Virus record (IMG/VR): IMGVR_UViG_3300041405_000148
Location: 25,310 to 89,309 of that record
Strand: one strand, 5' to 3'
DNA from: a virus
Length of the DNA: 64,000 bases
Part shown: piece after piece, positions 13,298-19,397 of the stretch
Layout of the letters: each line of letters starts with the position of its first letter
Position numbering within the stretch: the first letter of the stretch is position 1
The notes under the pieces: model-generated
What the model saw: the letters and a program-made list of their open reading frames with translations, nothing else
Told to the model about the DNA's origin: nothing
Databases searched by the model: none
Position numbers and translations under genes: made by a program

Positions 13298-13380
13298 TGG
13301 CTGGGGAGGTGGGATTCGAACCCACGTTGTCTTTCGACATGGATTAACAGTCCACCGCTAAACCACTCAGCTACACCCCA
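13298..13380 (-). tRNA. tRNA with GTT (Asn) anticodon and a long class II variable arm
   Basis: Loop CTGTTAA on TGGA/TCCA gives anticodon GTT. The variable arm is a real hairpin, TGTC-GAAA-GACA, a feature of Ser, Leu and bacterial Tyr tRNAs, and the discriminator is G as in tRNA-Ser. Acceptor TGGGGTG/CTCCCCA has one mismatch. It may have arisen from a tRNA-Ser; which amino acid it carries cannot be told from sequence. Confidence 0.85.
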
Positions 13381-13396
13381 ATAATTCTTATTCAAC

Positions 13397-13559
13397 TAAT
13401 CATTCCACGAGGCTCCTCTCATCCTCGTCATTCTATCCGGTGCACTCGGCTTAGGAGTCCGTTACTTGGGAATCTACATGGTAGGAGCCGATCCTCCCTC
13501 GAATTACCTCACAGTTGTATGCCTACATCTGCTTTCGATCCTTGCTAACAAAATGATTA
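13397..13559 (-). ncRNA. Structured ~163-nt RNA between tRNA genes
   Basis: Ends pair as TAATCATT/AATGATTA (8 bp). Inside are ACGAGG/CCTCGT, TCGGCT/AGCCGA, and GGTA...GGAG with CTCC-TACC; the loop base-pairing options cross, so a pseudoknot is possible. No ORF and no tRNA features. Family unknown. Confidence 0.45.
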
Positions 13560-13572
13560 TGTAAATAAAAAC

Positions 13573-13647
13573 TGGTTGATCGGGTGAGGTTCGAACTCAC
13601 GTCTCGATGCTTAAAAGGCACCTGCCTAACCACTTGGCTACCGATCA
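13573..13647 (-). tRNA. tRNA-Lys(TTT)
   Basis: Perfect acceptor TGATCGG/CCGATCA, D-stem GCC/GGC, loop CTTTTAA, encoded ACCA. Confidence 0.94.
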
Positions 13648-13661
13648 ATTAAAACATTAAA

Positions 13662-13770
13662 AACTGACTGAAGTAAAAGGGGATTAAGGATTGCCCCTCT
13701 TTCCTTGCCCGAAGGCTGTTTCACCAATTGAAGTTTGTATTTTGGTTGCTGAACTACTTCATTGTCAGTT
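13662..13770 (-). ncRNA. Structured ~109-nt RNA: 14-bp closing helix and H-type pseudoknot
   Basis: Ends pair as AACTGAC/GTCAGTT and continue as TGAAGTA/TACTTCA, 14 bp broken only by a 2-nt bulge. Inside, GGGG/CCCC and AAGGA/TCCTT cross each other in a compact H-type pseudoknot (plus-strand 679-706 within the 13 kb block), beside a GCC-TTCG-GGC hairpin and AACCAA/TTGGT(T). Not a tRNA. It sits between tRNA-Lys and tRNA-Asp. Confidence 0.6.
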
Positions 13771-13778
13771 CTTAAATT

Positions 13779-13855
13779 TGGCGAGGATGACGAGATTCGA
13801 ACTCGCATTTTCCGCATAGACAGTGCGGTACAATTACCCAGTCTGCCACATCCCC
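13779..13855 (-). tRNA. tRNA-Asp(GTC)
   Basis: Acceptor GGGGATG/CATCCTC, loop CTGTCTA on CCGCA/TGCGG, encoded GCCA with the G73 expected for Asp. Confidence 0.92.
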
Positions 13856-13912
13856 ATGTATTTAATCTAACATAAATACCTACATCAAATCAAGATATTT
13901 ATCTTATTATTT

Positions 13913-14003
13913 TGGCGGAAGCGGAGAGAGTCGAACTCTCAAGGCGCTGTTAACGCTCGGCTGTTTTCAAGACAGTTTTCGTCGCCAATCGATTTGCACT
14001 TCC
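13913..14003 (-). tRNA. tRNA-Ser(TGA)
   Basis: Acceptor GGAAGTG/CGCTTCC, loop CTTGAAA, long variable arm, encoded GCCA. Confidence 0.91.
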
Positions 14004-14011
14004 ATTTTGTT

Positions 14012-14089
14012 TGGTATCCCCACCGAGACTCGAACTCGGCCCTCCAGATTGAAAGTCTGGCGATCTAACCAACTAATGCATATGGCGAT
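14012..14089 (-). tRNA. tRNA-Glu(TTC)
   Basis: Acceptor ATCGCCA/TGGGGAT with one mismatch, loop CTTTCAA on CCAGA/TCTGG, T-arm CCGAG-TTCGAGT-CTCGG, encoded ACCA. The D-stem is weak. Confidence 0.87.
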
Positions 14090-14095
14090 GTTGTT

Positions 14096-14177
14096 TGGTG
14101 GGGCCACCTGGATTCGAACCAGGGCGTGGTATGCTAGATTTACAGTCTAGTGCGTTCGGCCTCTCTGCCATGTCCCC
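14096..14177 (-). tRNA. tRNA-Tyr(GTA)
   Basis: Acceptor GGGGACA/TGGCCCC, loop CTGTAAA, medium-long variable arm as in bacterial tRNA-Tyr, encoded ACCA. Confidence 0.92.
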
Positions 14178-14185
14178 AAAATTAA

Positions 14186-14356
14186 TTACAACGGATTACG
14201 TGGACCACGACCCCTAAAGAGTTCAATGAGCCAAATAACAATTGCTACTACAAAAACAATCTTAGCTGCCATTGCTGCTGTTCCAGCTAAAACACCGAAA
14301 CCTAAAGCTGCTGCAAGTAAAGCCACTACCAAGAAAATTAAGCCCCATCCTAACAT
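14186..14356 (-). CDS. DUF1328-family small membrane protein
   Basis: 56 residues from ATG at 14356-14354, six bases after AGGAG. It starts [20 protein letters not shown] and continues [20 protein letters not shown], then [16 protein letters not shown]: two hydrophobic helices with small-residue packing, as in DUF1328 (YtjA-like) inner-membrane proteins, whose function is unknown. It lies between tRNA-Tyr and the Y-RNA-like gene and is read the same way. Confidence 0.8.
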   Translation of the reverse strand: MLGWGLIFLVVALLAAALGFGVLAGTAAMAAKIVFVVAIVIWLIELFRGRGPRNPL

Positions 14357-14402
14357 AACATTTCTCCTGTGTCAATGGGTTTTATTAAGATACTTCAGTA
14401 TA

Positions 14403-14526
14403 TTCAGAAGGTCTGTTTTTAGTGTTTTATCCAGTTAAACTATCAAGTCAAAGACCTGAGCCGGATTCGAACCGACAACGCTCCTTTAGCAGAGGAATTT
14501 TAGTGTTGCTGAAAAACCTTCTTGAA
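14403..14526 (-). ncRNA. YrlA-type Y RNA candidate: circularly permuted tRNA body on a Ro-type stem
   Basis: The minus-strand 5' and 3' ends pair as TTC-(A)-AGAAGGT/ACCTTCT-GAA, a 10-bp stem with one bulged A, like the Ro-binding stem of Y RNAs. In order inside come a hairpin with an anticodon-like loop (TTCCT-CTGCTAA-AGGAG), a T-arm (GTCGG-TTCGAAT-CCGGC), the 3' acceptor strand TCAGGTC, a TTT loop, the 5' acceptor strand GACTTGA (7 of 7 pairs), TA, and a D-arm (GTTT-AACTGGATA-AAAC) with the conserved GG. So every tRNA arm is present but permuted, with the acceptor closed by a triloop. Bacterial YrlA RNAs mimic tRNA in this way and are encoded next to Ro60 proteins; here a Ro60-like gene lies at 14803-16263. 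Confidence 0.78.
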
Positions 14527-14615
14527 TTTGGTATGGCAGAAGAATTTTGGTTTACATTTCAATTGTAAGTAATTGCGGTATTTCTTCTTACCTAATCTTA
14601 AAACTTATTTTTGAA

Positions 14616-14661
14616 AATCACAGAAGAACCCTTGGTTTCTTTAAGCTAGAAGTTTGTGATT
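14616..14661 (-). other. Hairpin upstream of the Y-RNA-like gene
   Basis: AATCACA/TGTGATT (7 bp) encloses an inner AGAAACC/GGGTTCT-like hairpin. It may be a second small RNA or a processing element in the leader of the Y RNA transcript; no ORF fits here. Confidence 0.35.
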
Positions 14662-14692
14662 GCTGAATGTCTTCATCATGATCTTCAAGAAT

Positions 14693-14753
14693 AAGTCTTT
14701 GTTTATTAACTTATGTACTTGATTTAAGTCCAAAGTTATTTACTTATGTACTT
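14693..14753. repeat. Two tandem imperfect 28-bp repeats, 33-bp period
   Basis: Copies start at 14693 and 14726; both begin AAGTC and end ACTTATGTACTT, with about 22 of 28 positions the same. They lie just downstream (in transcript sense) of the promoter candidate at 14755-14783, a good place for operator sites. Confidence 0.6.
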
Positions 14754-14754
14754 A

Positions 14755-14783
14755 CTTTAACATAAGGGCTAACTCCATGTCAA
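14755..14783 (-). promoter_or_regulatory. Candidate promoter for the Y RNA and tRNA array II
   Basis: Minus strand TTGACA with a 17-base spacer to TTAAAG, starting 20 bases after the DUF2828 stop. The -35 is perfect and the -10 weak. The transcript would carry the repeats, the Y RNA, DUF1328 and the tRNAs. Confidence 0.5.
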
Positions 14784-14802
14784 CCCTTTTATTAAGTTTT
14801 TA

Positions 14803-16263
14803 TTAGAAATCGTAACGAGGTACGTTAACTAATGTTTTTACCACATTAACAGGATTCAGGTCTCCTGTCAACACCCCTTTCATCACTGAAGGAGAAAAAC
14901 CTGACACAAGAGCTACACCTTGGTCGTTGACCTGCACAGGAGAGTTCCCTAATTGCTTAGAGTGAACGTTCCAGAACACAATCTGAGGCATCTGATAACC
15001 CGCTACTTCATACTTCTGGCGAATCGCTTCAAAGTTAGTCACTTGAGGTGTCCGGTTATACCAGCTACCATAACCTCCTGTTGCTTGGTTGAACTCCATG
15101 TCAGAGACAATCAGGATTTTCGTAGGCATCTCATTTTCAGAAATACGATTACTGATTGCCAGGTCCAGAATCACATCGAAGGTCTTCTGAAGGTCAGTGC
15201 TGCCACCCCAAGAAGCCTGACGAACATAATTAACCTTCTGACCGATAGTCATTGAATCACTGACTTCAATGAAGTGCGGGTTGTCTTCAAAGGTGATCAT
15301 CTTGTTACGGAAGACACCAGTATTTCGCTCCGCAATATACAATCCGAGAGAGATTGCGACATCCATTGCTGAAGTCTCACCTGCTACGCGGCTTTCCATT
15401 GAACTTGACACGTCAACTACCGAAATCAAACGTTCGCTTGTCCCTTCCATATAATCAGGAAGAGCTTTCCATTGTGCGTTCGATACAGTCTGATCACCGT
15501 ACTTAACTGATTTAACGATATCATATGGATAAACTGCACCAGCATTAACTTTAGCAGAGCCATCGTCTTTAATCAATGCTTCTTTGTAAGCAGTATAACG
15601 ATCACTGTCTACACGATTAAATAAACGCTGATAACGTGAAGCAGCCAGAGAAGGAAGCTTGCTGTAATCAATCTCTGAGTAATCTTTTCGTGACAGCTTC
15701 TGTTCCACTGTATCAGAAAGAGTAGAAAGCATCTTATTGTACTCTTGGTAACTCAGTTTCATTGCTTTAGTTAATGTCTTGGCATAAACCTTATTTGCAG
15801 ATGTTGCATTTCCACGCATACGTGGCATCCACTTTGCAACTAATGCTGCACGAGATTTATCAGTCAATGCTTGAATGATAAAATCAATTGCCTCTGCCTG
15901 AACAGGTGTTCCGATAGCAGCCAGGATATCATCCCAACGACCAAGTTCTGGGATCTTGACAAGCAGACGCTTAGCCAACTCTGGATTTTGCATTGCAATA
16001 TTACGAAAAGTTTTACGGAAAATATTTCGCTCACCCATTCCACCGCGAACATCTCGTGAGTATAAAAGGATACGAACAGCTGTCTCTGCATCCTCATCAT
16101 AAGCTTTCCAAAACATATCTTCTGAAATAACAGAAGGATTGCTACGCAAAGAACCGATCTTAAAGAAAAGATCTACGTTAGCATTTAGTGAAGATTGATG
16201 AGTAACGGCACCGTTCAGCGTGACTTGAGTCTTAGTTTTGCTTGCATCAAACAGTTTGGACAT
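14803..16263 (-). CDS. Ro60-like (DUF2828/TROVE-type) protein with vWA domain
   Basis: 486 residues. Residues ~1-260 form a helical region with DUF2828 signatures: ANVDLFFKIGSLRSN, LLYSRDVRGGMGERNIFRK, LGRWDDILA, LVAKWMPRMRGN, LSYQEYNKMLSTLSD and VNAGAVYPYDIVKS. The C-terminal vWA domain has a MIDAS: VVDVSSSM (DxSxS, ~288-295), GGSTDLQKTF, and ILIVSDMEF. DUF2828 proteins share the helical-repeat-plus-vWA plan of Ro60/Rsr, a ring that binds misfolded RNAs and Y RNAs. A YrlA-like RNA directly follows on the same strand, which supports an RNA-binding role. It has its own promoter at 16301-16330. Family naming is by eye; a Ro60 function is inferred. Confidence 0.85.
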   Translation of the reverse strand: MSKLFDASKTKTQVTLNGAVTHQSSLNANVDLFFKIGSLRSNPSVISEDMFWKAYDEDAETAVRILLYSRDVRGGMGERNIFRKTFRNIAMQNPELAKRLLVKIPELGRWDDILAAIGTPVQAEAIDFIIQALTDKSRAALVAKWMPRMRGNATSANKVYAKTLTKAMKLSYQEYNKMLSTLSDTVEQKLSRKDYSEIDYSKLPSLAASRYQRLFNRVDSDRYTAYKEALIKDDGSAKVNAGAVYPYDIVKSVKYGDQTVSNAQWKALPDYMEGTSERLISVVDVSSSMESRVAGETSAMDVAISLGLYIAERNTGVFRNKMITFEDNPHFIEVSDSMTIGQKVNYVRQASWGGSTDLQKTFDVILDLAISNRISENEMPTKILIVSDMEFNQATGGYGSWYNRTPQVTNFEAIRQKYEVAGYQMPQIVFWNVHSKQLGNSPVQVNDQGVALVSGFSPSVMKGVLTGDLNPVNVVKTLVNVPRYDF

Positions 16264-16300
16264 ACTTGTTCTCCTTTAATTGATATTTATTTCGTTGTGG

Positions 16301-16330
16301 ATACTATCAAAAGTTATGTATGCGTGTCAA
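16301..16330 (-). promoter_or_regulatory. Promoter for the DUF2828 gene
   Basis: Minus strand TTGACA and TAGTAT, 18-base spacer, placed 38 bases before the start codon with AAGGAG in between. Confidence 0.75.
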
Positions 16331-16333
16331 GCA

Positions 16334-16606
16334 TTAATCAAAACTATTTTCATAACCACCTGAATTACCCAAATACAAATCACTTACAGCTTGATGTTCA
16401 TACTCTCTGTCAGAGTCCGATGTATCAAAAGCATAAGATGAGCATTTAGAGCAATAAGGTGATTCTTGTATCCCATTTTTAACATTATACGAGTTGTGAT
16501 TCAACATAGAGTCACACGCTCGACATCTAAAATAAAAATTATATTTTGGTTTAGTTTCGGTTTGCGGTAAATCAATACCGTCTTGTAAGTTTTGTTTGTT
16601 TTCCAT
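16334..16606 (-). CDS. Hypothetical zinc-ribbon-like protein
   Basis: 90 residues. A pair of cysteine knuckles, FRCRACDSML (~27-33) and YCSKCSSYAF (~51-56), spaced as in a zinc ribbon, is followed by an acidic tail (DTSDSDREYEHQ). It may bind nucleic acid or a protein partner. It has its own promoter at 16644-16673. The gene ends just upstream of the DUF2828 promoter. No specific family recognised. Confidence 0.65.
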   Translation of the reverse strand: MENKQNLQDGIDLPQTETKPKYNFYFRCRACDSMLNHNSYNVKNGIQESPYCSKCSSYAFDTSDSDREYEHQAVSDLYLGNSGGYENSFD

Positions 16607-16643
16607 TTAAGTTCCATAAAAAGGTTGAATTAATCTCCTCTTT

Positions 16644-16673
16644 ATGATAAACCAAAACACATCCTTGTGTCAA
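16644..16673 (-). promoter_or_regulatory. Promoter for the zinc-ribbon gene
   Basis: Minus strand TTGACA and TATCAT with an 18-base spacer. Confidence 0.7.
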
Positions 16674-16770
16674 TTAACCAAAATTTTACTTGCTATTTAT
16701 AAAAGAATTCCTTTCCTCAACAGAGATTGTTGAAAAATAAAATTTAAATAAATCTCTCAACGTACCTCCA

Positions 16771-18474
16771 TTAAAGATATTTTTTAATCTCTTGTGAGAC
16801 ATTCTCACGGATCTCAACCAGACTCTGTTTACGAACAAGCTGACCATCTTTGAAAACAATCGCAAGTTCATTCTCCGGTGCAGAAATATCTTCGAATGAC
16901 AAACCATCTACCAGAAGATAATCTCCCTCAGAGTCTTTAACTACATTTAGGAAACCTTTAGCTGATTTCTTTTTAACATCCGTTTTAGGTTCTTTGCTTA
17001 CCAAGATCTCTTCACCATCAATGATAGAGCCTGTTGCTTTACAAGCAAAACCGAATGTGTCACGGGTACTGTAGTTGTAAGTATAACTACCGATACCGAA
17101 TACAATGTTGCTTGATGCAAAGCCTTTTGCTTCCAGGCGTTCAAAGATCTCAGTTGCGCGTTTCAAGGTGATTGAATCACCATAGATAACACCTACATGT
17201 GTGTCCAGAACTTTGTAACCTTTGGAGTTAACTTCACCACCAAAGATTCCCCAAAGCACTTCAACAGAACCTTTTGCTTCATGTTCAGGGATTTCATAAT
17301 CATAATCTGAATCTTCTGGTTCAGGGCAAGCAATAAACTTACCTTCATCTTGAATGAAGAAAGCTTCCCAAGATGAAATTGCATCAACATCCCAAGTGTT
17401 AAGTTCTTCTCTGGAACTTACTTCAACATAATTGTAACCTGCAACAACTTTAACTGGATCACCAGAGTCAGGACGGAATACCAGACGACCTTCACGAGCC
17501 ATGATCTCCTCTTTCAGTGCAGGCGCAATCTCAGTCAGAACACTCCAGTAATCATAGCTGTCAGCAACATAAGATGCAAATCCATTTGGATAAATCTGAG
17601 TAATGTAACTTTTTAAAAATGATTCTTCAGCCATGTGACGTTTAACATCAATTGACCATTCAGTTTTTGCTCCTGGAATCGTAGCTTCAGCTTTAGCAAT
17701 AATAGCGCCAATATTGGTTGTTGCAACAGAATGCTCAGAAGCTGGGATTGAACCTGCCACAAAAGTTTCTTCACCATCGTAAAAATCTTCAGCGTACTGG
17801 ATTGCCAGAACAGTATCAGTACCTTTGAAGCTCAGGATGTGACCGAAGCTTGAGCCATAACCGTCATAAATGCCAGATAGACCACGGAATGCAAAGTCAT
17901 GACCCTGGAAGTCAACATGTAGATTGTTGTCACAGGTTTTCTCAGCGTAACGTTCAAACAACAGACGGTAGTTAAAAGCTGTAGTTGCGTTAGTGATGAC
18001 TTTCCAAGTTTCTGCTGAAAGTGCAGACTCAAAATAATTTGTCAGCCATGCAAAGCGATCATCTGTGTTGTGAACAGTGTAAATTGGAACTTGAATTGGA
18101 CACAGTGTACCTTCTGGAAGACAACGGATTTCCAAAGGCAGATATCCCAGATCGTGAAGTTCTTCAATATGTGTAACATCCAGGTCTACGTTCAGAGATT
18201 TATCTACCAAACGTTTGTACTGAGAAACAACTTTGTCTTTGGCTTGGTTAAAGAAACCTTCGTTCCACATATCCATAATAAATGATTGAACAACACCTTG
18301 TACACCTGCTACCAGGACCGCATGCGGGGCATCAGGAACATAATGTTGAAAAAGTTTATCAGCCCGTGGAGTAAAGTTACTGAAAATCAAAGTTGTCAGT
18401 GGGTTATACTGGTTAATATGCCCGATCTTGTAAAAGTCCGTTGAAAACAGTGGGTTAGGTTTACGGCTCATCAT
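16771..18474 (-). CDS. nadV: Nicotinamide phosphoribosyltransferase (NAMPT/NadV)
   Basis: 567 residues, slightly longer than typical NAMPT (~490). It makes NMN from nicotinamide and PRPP, the first step of NAD salvage. Signatures: NPLFSTDFYKIGHINQY near the N-terminus, FQGHDFAFRGLSG, the catalytic-His region SIPASEHSVATT (~246), LVFRPDSGDP (~340) and IVFGIGSYTYNY (~450) for phosphate and PRPP binding. Extra length lies mostly in an acidic insertion around 360-400. ATG-ATG start behind AAGGAG. Prs, which makes its PRPP substrate, is the gene just upstream in the same leftward run. Confidence 0.93.
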   Translation of the reverse strand: MMSRKPNPLFSTDFYKIGHINQYNPLTTLIFSNFTPRADKLFQHYVPDAPHAVLVAGVQGVVQSFIMDMWNEGFFNQAKDKVVSQYKRLVDKSLNVDLDVTHIEELHDLGYLPLEIRCLPEGTLCPIQVPIYTVHNTDDRFAWLTNYFESALSAETWKVITNATTAFNYRLLFERYAEKTCDNNLHVDFQGHDFAFRGLSGIYDGYGSSFGHILSFKGTDTVLAIQYAEDFYDGEETFVAGSIPASEHSVATTNIGAIIAKAEATIPGAKTEWSIDVKRHMAEESFLKSYITQIYPNGFASYVADSYDYWSVLTEIAPALKEEIMAREGRLVFRPDSGDPVKVVAGYNYVEVSSREELNTWDVDAISSWEAFFIQDEGKFIACPEPEDSDYDYEIPEHEAKGSVEVLWGIFGGEVNSKGYKVLDTHVGVIYGDSITLKRATEIFERLEAKGFASSNIVFGIGSYTYNYSTRDTFGFACKATGSIIDGEEILVSKEPKTDVKKKSAKGFLNVVKDSEGDYLLVDGLSFEDISAPENELAIVFKDGQLVRKQSLVEIRENVSQEIKKYL

Positions 18475-18522
18475 TAAACTCCTTATATAAAGTGGTCTTT
18501 GACCCCTTAAACAGTTTTAAAA

Positions 18523-19389
18523 TTAATTGGAAGAAGGTACGTCTTTCAGGATACTTTTTGTATTACGACCTTCAACATTGAAAGACCATGTGTTTCGGCT
18601 GTAAACATTATCGATCACACCATCAAAGATGTCAACACCTTTACTGAAAATTCCGTGTGTGATGTAAAGATCTACCTGAACTGCACCTTTCTCACGAAGT
18701 GCTTTAGCCAATGGGATGAACGTACCCCCAGCGTCGATCAGATCATCTACAATAAGAACTTTGCGACCATTAACATCATCATACACTTTAGTCTCAATGA
18801 TTTTTCCATCTTTTGTATCACGAATTTTATCTGCTTTGATAATATCAACACCACCCAATGCCTGAGAAAGTTTCAGAACTTTCTTCTGAGACCCTGCGTC
18901 AGGTGAGACCAGAGCAATATTTTCACTCTTAATATGGTCACCAAGCAGAGCAACAACAATCTCATGCTGAGACCGAGATGCAACATTATCAATAAGCGCC
19001 GGGGAAACATCTGAGTGAGGGTCTTCCACCAAGACACGATTGAATCCAGCGGTGTTCAGAAGTGTTGCATAAACAGCTGCTGATAAAGCTTCACCTTCTT
19101 CACAAGCTCTGTCCTGACGAGCTGCTGGAATGTAAGGCATTTCCAGCAGCAGGCTACTTGAACCCGGAAGGAAAGCAGGTAGACGTTTAATCGCGTCAGC
19201 TAAGAGTAAAGTCGTAAGAAAACTCTCTGCTGAAGTAATGTATGCATAAATGTTAGCAGATGAGATAAGCTCATCAATCTCAGAAACATTTTTGATCTTC
19301 ACATGACACTCGCCACCTGAAAATGTGAACATATCCAGTTCAAGGGTGATCTCTTTACCTGTAGCTGTTATAATCACTGACTTAATCAT
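18523..19389 (-). CDS. prs: Ribose-phosphate pyrophosphokinase (PRPP synthetase)
   Basis: 288 residues, a compact version of the ~310-residue enzyme that makes PRPP from ribose 5-phosphate and ATP. Key features: the adenine/flexible loop region EMPYIPAARQDR (~85-96), the pyrophosphate-binding segment VSPDAGSQKK (~160), and the PRPP signature VLIVDDLIDAGGTF (~214-227). It lies between the PcfJ-like gene and NAMPT with short gaps, so PRPP output and NMN synthesis are coupled. An AGGAG site precedes ATG. No missing catalytic residues noted. Confidence 0.95.
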   Translation of the reverse strand: MIKSVIITATGKEITLELDMFTFSGGECHVKIKNVSEIDELISSANIYAYITSAESFLTTLLLADAIKRLPAFLPGSSSLLLEMPYIPAARQDRACEEGEALSAAVYATLLNTAGFNRVLVEDPHSDVSPALIDNVASRSQHEIVVALLGDHIKSENIALVSPDAGSQKKVLKLSQALGGVDIIKADKIRDTKDGKIIETKVYDDVNGRKVLIVDDLIDAGGTFIPLAKALREKGAVQVDLYITHGIFSKGVDIFDGVIDNVYSRNTWSFNVEGRNTKSILKDVPSSN

Positions 19390-19397
19390 AATTTCTC

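Noticed and set aside
14226-14438. Rightward 70-codon frame opposite the DUF1328 gene
   Set aside because: It has no ribosome site, runs against all neighbours, and its alternating residues are the reverse reading of the DUF1328 helices.
14453-14526. Plain tRNA-Ser(GCT) gene at the Y-RNA position
   Set aside because: T-arm and anticodon arm fit, but no 5' acceptor strand or D-arm lies upstream; both lie downstream, giving the permuted fold instead.
14857-14864. TCAGGTCT inside the DUF2828 gene as a distant acceptor partner for the Y-RNA T-arm
   Set aside because: It is in coding sequence 330 nt away, and the partner GACTTGA three bases from the 3' strand pairs at all seven positions.
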